Shown: positions 45,789 through 52,822 of the stretch, in pieces
Layout: the number at the start of each line of letters is the position of its first letter
Position numbering within the stretch: the first letter of the stretch is position 1
DNA from: Streptomyces solicavernae
GTDB taxonomy: Bacteria > Actinomycetota > Actinomycetes > Streptomycetales > Streptomycetaceae
Assembly (NCBI RefSeq): GCF_029968095.1
Contig: NZ_JASCIR010000008.1
Coordinates: 124,001 to 188,000, forward strand
Reading direction: 5' to 3'
DNA: 64,000 bases
The notes under the pieces: model-generated
The model's input: only the letters and a program-made list of their open reading frames with translations
What the model was told of the DNA's origin: nothing
The model's database searches: none
Made by a program: the position numbers and the translations under genes

Positions 45789-46286
45789 ATGAACGAGACG
45801 ATGGTGACGATCGTGGGGAACGTCGCGACGAAGCCGGTCTTCCGGGAGACGCCGAGCGGGCCGATGGTGCGCTTCCGGCTGGCGATGACCTCACGGTTCT
45901 TCGACCGCGCGGCACAGAACTGGAGGGACGGGCACACCAACTTCTTCACGGTCTGGGCCTGGCGCTCCCTCGCGGCGAACGTGGCCTCTTCGGTGTCGGT
46001 CGGCGAACCGCTGCTCGTGCGGGGCCGGCTGAAGGTGCGCAGTGAGGAGCGCGGCGGGCAGTCGTGGACGTCGGCGGACATCGAGGCGCTCGCCGTGGGC
46101 CACGACCTGTCCCGGGGTACGTCCGCGTTCCGGCGCACGAGCCGGGTGACGGTGGAGCCCGGCGCGATGGCGGAACGTCAGGACCCGTCCGGTCAGCCGG
46201 ATGCCGGGTCCCAACTACCGGACAACGAGCCGCAGTTCGAGCTGCCGGCTCCCGCGGCTGTGCGGGAGCCCGAGCCCGCCGCGTAG
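45789..46286 (+). CDS. ssbB: Single-stranded DNA-binding protein paralogue (SsbB-like)
   Basis: A 165-aa SSB with one OB-fold (MVTIVGNVATKPVFRETPSGPMVRFRLAM...NFFTVWAWRSLAANVASSVSVGEPLLVRGRLKV). The C-terminus is acidic but ends EPEPAA, without the DDDIPF tip of replicative SSBs, so it is a paralogue rather than the main SSB. In Streptomyces such a second SSB (SsbB) has been linked to chromosome segregation during sporulation. ATG 45789 has GGGAGGGG upstream. It lies downstream of the two dynamin-like GTPases and may share their expression. Confidence 0.9.
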   Translation: MNETMVTIVGNVATKPVFRETPSGPMVRFRLAMTSRFFDRAAQNWRDGHTNFFTVWAWRSLAANVASSVSVGEPLLVRGRLKVRSEERGGQSWTSADIEALAVGHDLSRGTSAFRRTSRVTVEPGAMAERQDPSGQPDAGSQLPDNEPQFELPAPAAVREPEPAA

Positions 46287-46338
46287 GCCGGTCTGGGGGG
46301 TGATGTGTCGATGAGGGCAGGTCACCGCCCCATCCGGC

Positions 46339-46367
46339 GATAACGATTCCGAGTCGGAACGGTTATC
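46339..46367. promoter_or_regulatory. 29-bp AT-rich near-palindrome before the surface-protein gene
   Basis: GATAAC and GTTATC are the outer arms and TTCCGA and TCGGAA the inner arms, around a central G, with only the positions between them mismatched. It is AT-richer than its surroundings and lies 136 bp before the start of the TQXA protein gene and 53 bp after the ssb stop. It looks like an operator/promoter region. Confidence 0.6.
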
Positions 46368-46502
46368 TGATGGCATGACAGGGATATGCGGTGCGCGCGG
46401 CTTCATAGGATGCCGGGCGTAACTCACGGGGCAGTTGATGCTGCTGGCGGGACCGAACCCCCCATGACCCATGTGAACGGGTCCCGCCCGGAGGGGAATT
46501 CA

Positions 46503-47912
46503 GTGTTTTCTTCGTTCTCAGTACGTCGGCGCGGCTCCGCCCGCCTCGCCGTCGCGGCACTCGTGTCCGGGCTCGTCGCGGCCGGCGCGACCCTCGGCGC
46601 GAGCCCGGCGGCCGCCGCCGACGCTCCGCAGCACCAGGGAGGTGCGACCGCGACCCTGGGCGGACTGAAGACCTACGGTCAGGCGGTCATAAGCGAGGAC
46701 GGCGAGCAACAGCGCATAGCCGCAGGCCTCTTCGAGATGGCCGTGGACGGCGGCGGCATGCTGCAGACGTACTGCATCGATGTCCACAACCCGACCCAGA
46801 AGGACGCGAAGTACCAGGAGACCCCCTGGAGCGCGACCTCGCTGAACGGCAACCCGCAGGCGGGCAAGATCCGCTGGATCCTGCAGAACTCCTACCCGCA
46901 GGTGAACGACCTGGCGGCGCTCGCCAAGAAGGCCGGTGCCCGCGGGCTGACCGAGGAGGCCGCCGCGTCCGGCACCCAGGTCGCCATCTGGCGCTACTCC
47001 GACGACGCGGACGTCGAAGCCCTCGACCCGCAGGCCGAGAAGCTCGCCGACTACCTGGAGAAGAGCGCCCGGGCCCTGCCCGAGCCCAAGGCCTCGCTGA
47101 CCCTGGACCCGCCGGCCGTGTCCGGCAGGTCCGGCGAGCGGATCGGTCCCGTCACCGTGCGGACCAACGCGCAGAGCGTCACCGTGGCCCCGCCGGCGAA
47201 CGCCGCAGCCAGCGGTGTCCGCATCGTGGGCAAGGACGGCGAGGCCCGCACCACGGCGGCCAACGGGCACCAGCTCTACTTCGACGTACCCGAGGACGCC
47301 GAGGCCGGGACGGCCTCGCTGACCCTGCAGGCCTCGACCACCGTGCCCGTCGGCCGGGCCTTCGCGTCCGAGACGAAGAGCCAGACGCAGATCCTGGCCG
47401 GGTCCAGCGTGTCCACCGTGTCCGCGACGGCCACGGCGCACTGGGCGGACAAGGGCCCGATACCCGCGCTGTCCGCGCAGCGGAACTGCGCCAAGGGCGG
47501 CGTGGACATCACCGCGGCGAACAAGGGCGACGAGCCGTTCACGTTCGAGCTCATGGGTGCCAAGCACACCATCGCCGCCGGGGACGTGCAGACGGTCACG
47601 ATCCCGCTGCAGGAGGACCAGGCGTACGACTTCACGATCACCGGCCCGAACGGCTACGAGAAGCGCTTCAAGGGCGTGCTCGACTGCCGGACCGCGGGCA
47701 GCACCGGCGGCGACGGATCCTCCCCGGCACCGCAGCCCAGCCCGGCCTCCGCGGGCGGCACCGGCGCCCACGACGGCCCTGACCTGGCCGAGACCGGCAG
47801 CTCCAACGCCACACCGATGATCGCGGGCATAGCCATCGCCCTGGTCGTCGTCGGCGGCGGCGCGGTCTTCCTGCTCCGCAAGAAGAAGGACGGGGCGGGC
47901 GAGAGCGAGTAG
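46503..47912 (+). CDS. Thioester (TQXA) domain surface protein with LAETG sorting signal
   Basis: A 469-aa exported, sortase-anchored protein. Signal peptide: RRRGSARLAVAALVSGLVAAGATLGASPAAAA. A thioester domain follows, with the Cys in TYCIDVHN (about residue 91) and the Gln in SGTQVAIWRY (about 157); these can form an internal Cys-Gln thioester that bonds covalently to host or surface amines. A beta-rich stalk and Gly/Ser/Pro linker lead to the sorting signal LAETG (about 428, the LAXTG type used by class E sortases), a hydrophobic helix and KKK. The start GTG 46503 has GGAGGGG upstream. The window's class F sortase is not the expected enzyme for LAXTG. Confidence 0.92.
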   Translation: MFSSFSVRRRGSARLAVAALVSGLVAAGATLGASPAAAADAPQHQGGATATLGGLKTYGQAVISEDGEQQRIAAGLFEMAVDGGGMLQTYCIDVHNPTQKDAKYQETPWSATSLNGNPQAGKIRWILQNSYPQVNDLAALAKKAGARGLTEEAAASGTQVAIWRYSDDADVEALDPQAEKLADYLEKSARALPEPKASLTLDPPAVSGRSGERIGPVTVRTNAQSVTVAPPANAAASGVRIVGKDGEARTTAANGHQLYFDVPEDAEAGTASLTLQASTTVPVGRAFASETKSQTQILAGSSVSTVSATATAHWADKGPIPALSAQRNCAKGGVDITAANKGDEPFTFELMGAKHTIAAGDVQTVTIPLQEDQAYDFTITGPNGYEKRFKGVLDCRTAGSTGGDGSSPAPQPSPASAGGTGAHDGPDLAETGSSNATPMIAGIAIALVVVGGGAVFLLRKKKDGAGESE

Positions 47913-47932
47913 CGCCCGTGTGACTCCGTGAG

Positions 47933-47971
47933 CACACCGGCCCCGTCGCTCCCGCGCACGGGGCCGGTGTG
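47933..47971 (+). terminator. Terminator hairpin after the TQXA gene
   Basis: Perfect 14-bp arms CACACCGGCCCCGT and ACGGGGCCGGTGTG flank an 11-nt loop, 21 bp after the stop codon. Strong intrinsic-type hairpin without a T tract, usual in Streptomyces. Confidence 0.85.
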
Positions 47972-47977
47972 TATCCC

Positions 47978-48070
47978 GCGACATCCGCGGGACGTTCCCC
48001 GCGACATCCGCGGGACGTTCCCCGCGACATCCGCGGGACGTTCCCCGCGACATCCGCGGGACGTTTCCCC
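47978..48070. repeat. Four tandem 23-bp repeats
   Basis: GCGACATCCGCGGGACGTTC plus CCC is repeated four times in direct tandem (starts 47978, 48001, 48024, 48047), the last with one extra base. The repeat lies in the chromosome between the TQXA terminator and the left end of the integrated element. There are no spacers, so it is not a CRISPR array. Confidence 0.9.
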
Positions 48071-48109
48071 ACGACCGGGACACCGGTTTCCGCCTGGCGG
48101 TGGCCGTCA

Positions 48110-48124
48110 GGCAAGATGGGGTGT
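48110..48124. other. Left attachment-site core (attL)
   Basis: GGCAAGATGGGGTGT, identical to the copy at 57744. Similarity extends to the left: 30 of 39 bases match between 48086-48124 and 57720-57758. It lies 66 bp from the end of int, as is typical for attP next to int. Confidence 0.85.
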
Positions 48125-48149
48125 TACTTGCCGCGAGAGGGCATGAGAA

Positions 48150-48186
48150 AGCCCCTCACCAGCAGGTTTCCCGCCGATGAGGGGCT
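48150..48186 (-). terminator. Terminator after the integrase gene
   Basis: AGCCCCTCA and TGAGGGGCT form a 9-bp stem with a 19-nt loop, followed on the minus strand by TTCTCATGCCC. It lies 4 bp after the int stop and before attL, insulating the chromosome from the element's long minus-strand operon. Confidence 0.8.
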
Positions 48187-48189
48187 GTC

Positions 48190-49452
48190 TCAGGCTGCCT
48201 GGGCCGTCTCTGGGCCGTCGTGGGCGTAACCGGCCGCCGAGTACATGGCGCTGATGGCCTTTCGAGTCCGAGCCTCACTGCTCGGCATGAGGTGCGTGTA
48301 GACGCGGAGCGTGAAGCCCGGATCGCTGTGCCCGAGGTAGAGGCTCAGGGCTTTGATGTTCTCCCCGGAGTCGAGGAGGACGGACGCGTAGAAGTGCCGC
48401 AGGGCGTGCATCCCGTGCTCGCGGGCAGCGTCGTACCGCTCTCCCTTCTCCGGCTCGGGGATGATCCCGGCGGACGCAAGGGCGGGCTTCCAGTACTGGT
48501 CATTGAAGTTCTGGCTCCAGACGGCCTTACCGGTCCTGCCCGTGAAGAAGAGGCGCCGGGTGACCATCGGCCCATCGGGCGTACCCCACGGCAGAGTTAC
48601 CTCCACGGGCGGGTTGTGCTTCTTGTGCTCGGCGAGTGCAGCGGCTACTGCGGCGTCAAGGGGAACATCTCGGATCTTGCCGCGCTTCGGGGGCGCGAAC
48701 ACCAGTGTTCCCCGGACCTTCTTGACCTGCTGCCGGACGTAGATCCAGCCCAGATCGCCAAGGTTGGCCTCATCAATGCCCAGGATCTCGCCCTGGCGCA
48801 GACCGCAACCGCCGCCCAGGTCGACCATGGCTCGGTACTGCTCGGGCAGCGCGGATCGAACGGCGAAGACCTGCGAGGCCGACCAGGGGTGTACTCGTGT
48901 TGCCGAAGGACGAGGCGGTTTCACCGATCGTGCCCGGCAAGGGTTCGAGGCCAACAGGCGGTCATCGACAGCGGCGTTGAGGACCGAGGAAGCCGCATCG
49001 AAGATGAGCCGCCGGTACGAGTCCGCGCTGACGACGGCCTCAAGCTCGCGCAGCCATGACCGGATGTGCTCCGGCTGGAACGACCCCACAGGTCGCGACC
49101 CCAGGTAGGGCAAGGCGTGCAGCCTCAAGCGCCCCTCGATGGCGGCTCGGCTGGTGAGGTCGGTTGTCAGGGAGCCGAGCCAGCGTTCGGTGTATTCGCG
49201 AAACGTGGTCTGGGACGCGCGCGGGTCGATGTACTGGCCGCGTGACATGTCGGCTTCGATGTTGGTCAACCACTGCTCAGCGAGCCGCTTCTGACGGTCT
49301 GGAAAACTCTTGGACTTCTCGGTGCCGTCCGGGCCGACGTAGCGGGCGCGATAGCGCTGGCCGGTGCCGTGGCGGTCGGTCTTGACCTTGGTGGGCTTTC
49401 CGTCGGGGCCGGTCTCGACCTTGTACCAGCGGTCTTGGATGTGTCCGGCCAT
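48190..49452 (-). CDS. int: Site-specific tyrosine integrase
   Basis: A 420-aa phage-type tyrosine recombinase. The N-terminal AP2-like arm-binding segment (RYRARYVGPDGTEKSKSFPDRQ) is followed by a SAM-like core-binding domain (TFREYTERWLGSLTT). The catalytic domain has Arg in GCGLRQGEILGI, HxxR in MHALRHFYASVLL and the nucleophile Tyr in LRVYTHLMPSS. It integrates and excises the AICE at the 15-bp core. ATG 49452 overlaps the xis stop (TAATG). The 3' end contains the left copy of a 20-bp repeat that also lies near attR, a likely arm-binding site. Confidence 0.96.
   Translation of the reverse strand: MAGHIQDRWYKVETGPDGKPTKVKTDRHGTGQRYRARYVGPDGTEKSKSFPDRQKRLAEQWLTNIEADMSRGQYIDPRASQTTFREYTERWLGSLTTDLTSRAAIEGRLRLHALPYLGSRPVGSFQPEHIRSWLRELEAVVSADSYRRLIFDAASSVLNAAVDDRLLASNPCRARSVKPPRPSATRVHPWSASQVFAVRSALPEQYRAMVDLGGGCGLRQGEILGIDEANLGDLGWIYVRQQVKKVRGTLVFAPPKRGKIRDVPLDAAVAAALAEHKKHNPPVEVTLPWGTPDGPMVTRRLFFTGRTGKAVWSQNFNDQYWKPALASAGIIPEPEKGERYDAAREHGMHALRHFYASVLLDSGENIKALSLYLGHSDPGFTLRVYTHLMPSSEARTRKAISAMYSAAGYAHDGPETAQAA
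48199..48218. repeat. Left copy of 20-bp arm-type repeat
   Basis: CTGGGCCGTCTCTGGGCCGT, identical to 57601-57620. It is itself two TGGGCCGT octamers with centres 11 bp apart. One copy lies on each side of the att core in the circular form (75 bp right of attL, 123 bp left of attR), the arrangement expected for integrase arm sites. Confidence 0.75.
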
Positions 49453-49649
49453 TAGGCGGCTTCCTCCATCTGGGACTCGACCCAGGCGCGTACTTCGGCG
49501 GGGTCGAAACGGAGGTGTCGGCCGACGCGGAAGCCGCGGGGGCCGGTGTGCTTGCGGCGCCACTGGTAGACGGTCTCGATGCTCGGCAGGCCGAACATGG
49601 CCACGAGGTCCTCAGGCGTCAGGAAGCGGCTGGGGAGGGCGGTTGCCAT
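49452..49649 (-). CDS. xis: Excisionase (MerR-like HTH)
   Basis: A 65-aa winged-HTH excisionase: FLTPEDLVAMFGLPSIETVYQWRRKHTGPRGFRVGRHLRFDPAEVRAWVES. It directs Int toward excision. ATG 49649 has AAGGGA eight bases upstream; a GTG at 49655 is too close. Its start is 3 bp past the rep stop and its stop overlaps the int start, so rep-xis-int are one operon as in pSAM2. Confidence 0.95.
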   Translation of the reverse strand: MATALPSRFLTPEDLVAMFGLPSIETVYQWRRKHTGPRGFRVGRHLRFDPAEVRAWVESQMEEAA

Positions 49650-49651
49650 GG

Positions 49652-51031
49652 TCACTGTCCCTTCTCGTCGTCGGCTGTGGCGCGTTCTTCGCGGGCGAGT
49701 TCGCGGTTCTGCTCGATGTCGCGGCGGATGTTGGCAGCGAGCCAGGATTCGCCGGGGGTGTGGCCGTGGCCGGCGTACGTCCAGTGGGCGAGGGTGAGCG
49801 TGGTCTCCTCGGGCACGTCGTCCGGGTCGGGGAGGCCGAGGGCAGCACGGTGTTGGGCGGCGCGGTAGTCGGCGCGGACCTGGCGGAGGGCGCTGAGGGT
49901 GGTGGAGTAGCGGCGGGACTTGGTGGAGAAGTGGCCGCGGAAGCCGAGCATGTGGGCCCAGTCGCGCAGCTTGCGGTCCGGGTAGGTGGCATGGAGGCCG
50001 AGGCACGCTTCGATCAACCGACGCGGGTGGTCGGGGACTTCGAGGAGGACGAGGGCTTCTTTGTTGCCGATGCGGCGGTCGACGGTGCCGGTGGTCTCGG
50101 CCGCCTTGGTGGCGTACTTGGCGACGTAGGAGGCCACGGCCTGTTCGGTGATCTCGGAGCCGTCGCCGAAGGCCTTGATGGGGCGTACGTCGAGGCGGTC
50201 GCCCCAGGCGAAGACACGGGCCGGGTGGTCGCCGGAGGCGGGGAGGTCGACACGGACGCGGGCGGCTGCAGCGTGGATCGCGTCGGTGAGGAGGTCGAGG
50301 GTGGCCCAATGCGGTGGCTCGGTGTCGGGTCCGTCGGGGCCGTCGAAGCGGATCACGGCGTGGAAGTGGATCGCGCCGCGCTTCTGGTACTCGGCGACCT
50401 TGCCGAAGGAGAGCCGGGACTGTTCCTTGGCCGCCTTTTGCGTGATTCCGGCGCGGGCGGCGATCTCCCGGTGGAGGTAGATCGTGAAGTACCGCCAGAG
50501 TTCGGATGCGTGGTTGTTCCACAGCACTGCGTCCGCGTAGTCGTACGTGTCGGGGTCGAGCGGGGTGCCCAACTCCGGTGCGTCCTCGGGGTGGTGGACG
50601 CCGCAGCGGCAGGGGCGGTGTCCGGGTCGGTTGTGGACGGGGCCGAAGCTGGGGGCGGTGAGGGTGGCGAAGACGCGGGGGTGTTCGCGGACGGTGGTCG
50701 GGGTGCCTTTGTCGCCGACGAGTCCGGCCCGGATGAGGTGGTAGGTGTCGCCCGCGTAGGTCCAGGCGCAGGCGGGGCAGCGGGAGGCGCGGCGGTTGCC
50801 GCAGGCGACGCGGAGTCGGCCGCCGGGCTCCATGTCGGTCGAGTACGAGTAGAGGACTTGGCCGGTGGTGCGGTCGCGGGTGACGGTGGAGCCCTGGAGG
50901 TGGATGGGGTCGGAGCAGCCGCCGGTGCGGCGGATCTGTTCTTGGATGCGGTCGAAGCCGGGGTTCCCGGCCACCCTCAGCACGTCGGCGAGGGTGGCCG
51001 GGGCCAGGTCCGCAGGGGCGGAGGTGGTCAC
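49652..51031 (-). CDS. repSA: RepSA-like rolling-circle replication initiator
   Basis: A 459-aa initiator resembling pSAM2 RepSA, needed for replication of the excised circle. There is a Cys-rich zinc-finger-like N-terminal part (CGNRRASRCPACAWTYAGDTYHLIRAGL and CRCGVHH), a HUH-type motif (GAIHFHAVIRFDG), and a downstream segment VASYVAKYATKAAE that carries the candidate nicking Tyr. GTG 51031 has AAGGAGGG at ideal spacing. Its start overlaps the stop of the upstream 84-aa gene (GTGA). The replication origin was not located. Confidence 0.93.
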   Translation of the reverse strand: MTTSAPADLAPATLADVLRVAGNPGFDRIQEQIRRTGGCSDPIHLQGSTVTRDRTTGQVLYSYSTDMEPGGRLRVACGNRRASRCPACAWTYAGDTYHLIRAGLVGDKGTPTTVREHPRVFATLTAPSFGPVHNRPGHRPCRCGVHHPEDAPELGTPLDPDTYDYADAVLWNNHASELWRYFTIYLHREIAARAGITQKAAKEQSRLSFGKVAEYQKRGAIHFHAVIRFDGPDGPDTEPPHWATLDLLTDAIHAAAARVRVDLPASGDHPARVFAWGDRLDVRPIKAFGDGSEITEQAVASYVAKYATKAAETTGTVDRRIGNKEALVLLEVPDHPRRLIEACLGLHATYPDRKLRDWAHMLGFRGHFSTKSRRYSTTLSALRQVRADYRAAQHRAALGLPDPDDVPEETTLTLAHWTYAGHGHTPGESWLAANIRRDIEQNRELAREERATADDEKGQ

Positions 51032-51282
51032 CGAGCACCCTCCTTGCGGCTCTTGCGGGGCCGGTCGGAGTGGTAGCGGGTGGTGCCGAGGTCCTGGCCG
51101 TCGTCGTGGATGACGCGAGCGGCGTTGGGGTTGCGGTCGTTCCAGTCCTCCGCGCACACCTTGTGGACGGGCTCACCCGCGTGGGAGCGCAGCGGCGTCG
51201 TCGTGTCGCACTGGGTGCAAGGCTTGGCGTCCGACTCGTAGTGCTGGCTGGAGTTCCAGTTCAGGAGTCCCATGCCTGTCAC
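51028..51282 (-). CDS. Small Cys-containing AICE protein (unknown)
   Basis: An 84-aa protein with a single CTQC and a later Cys (HKVCAEDWNDRNP), probably a small zinc-binding fold, and a basic C-terminus (HSDRPRKSRKEGAR). GTG 51282 overlaps the stop of the preceding gene and its own stop overlaps the rep start, so it is embedded in the rep operon. I do not recognise a function; pSAM2 has the activator gene pra in about this position, but no similarity can be claimed. Confidence 0.75.
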   Translation of the reverse strand: MTGMGLLNWNSSQHYESDAKPCTQCDTTTPLRSHAGEPVHKVCAEDWNDRNPNAARVIHDDGQDLGTTRYHSDRPRKSRKEGAR

Positions 51283-51464
51283 CGCCCGACCCGGACGAGA
51301 GCGGGGTTCTTCGTGGTGCGGCCGTGGCCCTTGCAGGTGGGGCAGTCGGCGGTGAGGGTGGCGCGGGTGCCGTCCGGGTTATGGGTGCCGGTGGTGATCG
51401 TGACGGTGGCGAAGCCGTCGCAGTCGCGGCAGATGCGTACGCGGGCAGGGCTGTGCTGGGCCAT
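51279..51464 (-). CDS. Small zinc-ribbon protein
   Basis: A 61-aa protein with two CxxC-G motifs (CRDCDGFATVTI and CPTCKGHGRTTK), the pattern of DnaJ-type zinc ribbons. ATG 51464 follows GGGAAG. It is translationally coupled to the next gene. A second protein with the same motif occurs at 53611, so they may be paralogues. Nucleic-acid or protein binding is a guess. Confidence 0.8.
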   Translation of the reverse strand: MAQHSPARVRICRDCDGFATVTITTGTHNPDGTRATLTADCPTCKGHGRTTKNPALVRVGR

Positions 51465-51556
51465 GATGGAACTTCCCTTTCGGGTCCGTTGGATCAGGAA
51501 GAGGTGGAGCCGTCCGGGGCGGCGGATCTTTGGCGAGAGAGCCGCCCCGGAGGGCG

Positions 51557-52111
51557 TTAGCGCGTGTGGCGCCTGCCGTGTCCCTTGGCCGCGTACATCG
51601 CGGCGTCAGCGGCGGATAGGGCGTCGGTGAGCATCGGGACCGGCAGGTGTGCGCGGAGACAGTGGCCGACCGAGGCCGCTACCGGCAGGACGTGTCCGTT
51701 GTGGTTCACGGGCTGGTCCAGGGCGGCTTGCAGGGCGCGGACGCTGGGTGTGTCGGCGGGGTTGGTGACGATGGCGGCGAACTCGTCTCCGCCGAGGCGG
51801 GCGGCGATGCCGTGACGTCCGCACCAGTCGGCCAGGCGGCGGGCGGTCGCAGTCAGGGCGGCGTCGCCAGCGGCGTGGCCGTGGGTGTCGTTGATGGTCT
51901 TGAAGTCGTCCAGGTCGATCAGGACCACGAGGGCGTTGGGATGCTTGGCGAGCAGGCGTTCGGCGCGGGCGGTCCATCCGGCGCGGGTGTGCAGACCGGT
52001 CAGCGGGTCACGGCGGGCGGTGGTCAGACGCCGCCAGAGCAAGCCGCCGTGAAGTGCCCAGCCCAGGGCCGGTAACCCAGCCGCGATCATGTGTGCGTCC
52101 ATAGCGATCAC
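51557..52111 (-). CDS. GGDEF-domain protein (putative diguanylate cyclase)
   Basis: A 184-aa protein: a short hydrophobic N-terminus (MIAAGLPALGWALHGGLLW, one possible membrane segment) and a nearly complete GGDEF domain (DPLTGLHTRAGW, VVLIDLDDFKTINDTHGHAAGDAAL, ARLGGDEFAAIV, AASVGHCL, ADAAMYAAKGHGR). The active-site GGDEF is intact, so it may make cyclic di-GMP; the RxxD inhibitory site before it is absent. Cyclic di-GMP controls BldD and development in Streptomyces, so an AICE-borne copy could influence the host. The start GTG 52111 is coupled to the upstream stop, with AAGGA upstream. Confidence 0.93.
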   Translation of the reverse strand: MIAMDAHMIAAGLPALGWALHGGLLWRRLTTARRDPLTGLHTRAGWTARAERLLAKHPNALVVLIDLDDFKTINDTHGHAAGDAALTATARRLADWCGRHGIAARLGGDEFAAIVTNPADTPSVRALQAALDQPVNHNGHVLPVAASVGHCLRAHLPVPMLTDALSAADAAMYAAKGHGRRHTR

Positions 52112-52419
52112 CAGTCCTTGTGAAGGTTGTTGACGAGGTGGCGGAGCACCACCGCAGTCACGGCGACGGACACGCCCGCGATCGCGGCGGCGAGAAGCAT
52201 GGAGACCAGCACCGCGCCGACGACGAGAACCGCGGCAGTGCCGCCACCGACAAGGAGCGCGAGCGAGCCGGGGGTGAGCTGCACCGTGGGCCGGGCAGGA
52301 GCCGCCGGGGCGACGGGCGCGGGGGCCGGGGTCTGCGGCTGGTGCTCCAGGGCCGTGCCGGTGAGCGGGATCGTGTCGCCGGTGGGCTGGTCGTTGACCG
52401 GGATCTTCGGGGTGAGCAT
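52108..52419 (-). CDS. Small membrane protein (SpdB-like)
   Basis: A 103-aa protein with a Pro/Ala-rich N-terminal half and a long hydrophobic C-terminal segment that probably crosses the membrane twice (LALLVGGGTAAVLVVGAVLVSMLLAAAIAGVSVAVTAVVL), ending LVNNLHKDW. It resembles the Spd proteins for intramycelial plasmid spread. ATG 52419 has AAGGGAG upstream; its stop overlaps the GGDEF start. Confidence 0.8.
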   Translation of the reverse strand: MLTPKIPVNDQPTGDTIPLTGTALEHQPQTPAPAPVAPAAPARPTVQLTPGSLALLVGGGTAAVLVVGAVLVSMLLAAAIAGVSVAVTAVVLRHLVNNLHKDW

Positions 52420-52442
52420 CGGACTGAACTCCCTTCCGCGAG

Positions 52443-52601
52443 TTACTTGTTGATGACGTGGTCGACGGCGGGGCTCAGGAAGCTGTCGGCGATGAGGTAG
52501 CCGCCGAGGAGGAGCAGGGCTACGAGCCACCAGGGCGGGCGGATGAGCTTGATGCCGAGGACTCCGGTGACGGCGATGGCGAGCCAGAGCGGGATTTCCA
52601 T
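52443..52601 (-). CDS. 52-aa hydrophobic AICE protein
   Basis: A very short gene: MEIPLWLAIAVTGVLGIKLI, then RPPWWLVALLLLGGYLIADSFLSPAVDHVINK in two further stretches. Two membrane segments with a short basic loop are predicted. ATG 52601 is preceded by GGAGACCCGTC. It is in line with its neighbours on the minus strand and has the hydrophobic character of SpdA/SpdB-type spread proteins. Confidence 0.75.
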   Translation of the reverse strand: MEIPLWLAIAVTGVLGIKLIRPPWWLVALLLLGGYLIADSFLSPAVDHVINK

Positions 52602-52611
52602 GACGGGTCTC

Positions 52612-52800
52612 CTAGGCGGTGCAGCGGTGGGTACGGGCGGCGAGTTCGGCGGCGGAGCGGTTGGCGTATTCGGCGGAGAAGTCGCAGCGGGGCGCGGTGC
52701 AGGCGGCGGTGTGGCGGTCGCGGCCGCGTCCGTCGTAGAAGGTGGCGACCTGTACGGGGCCGAACTGGCGGACGTTGCGGAAGCGCCGGTAGGCGGTCAT
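52612..52800 (-). CDS. Mobile-element transfer protein (small, Cys-containing)
   Basis: A 62-aa protein, YRRFRNVRQFGPVQVATFYDGRGRDRHTAACTAPRCDFSAEY..., of the family commonly annotated as mobile element transfer protein on Streptomyces AICEs. Three Cys and two His (HTAACTAPRC ... THRC) suggest a zinc site. ATG 52800 has AAGGAG upstream at about 11 bases. Confidence 0.85.
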   Translation of the reverse strand: MTAYRRFRNVRQFGPVQVATFYDGRGRDRHTAACTAPRCDFSAEYANRSAAELAARTHRCTA

Positions 52801-52822
52801 GACGTGTGGTTCTCCTTTCAGA

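Noticed and set aside
47978..48070. Possible CRISPR array
   Set aside because: The 23-bp units are contiguous without spacers and no cas genes are present.
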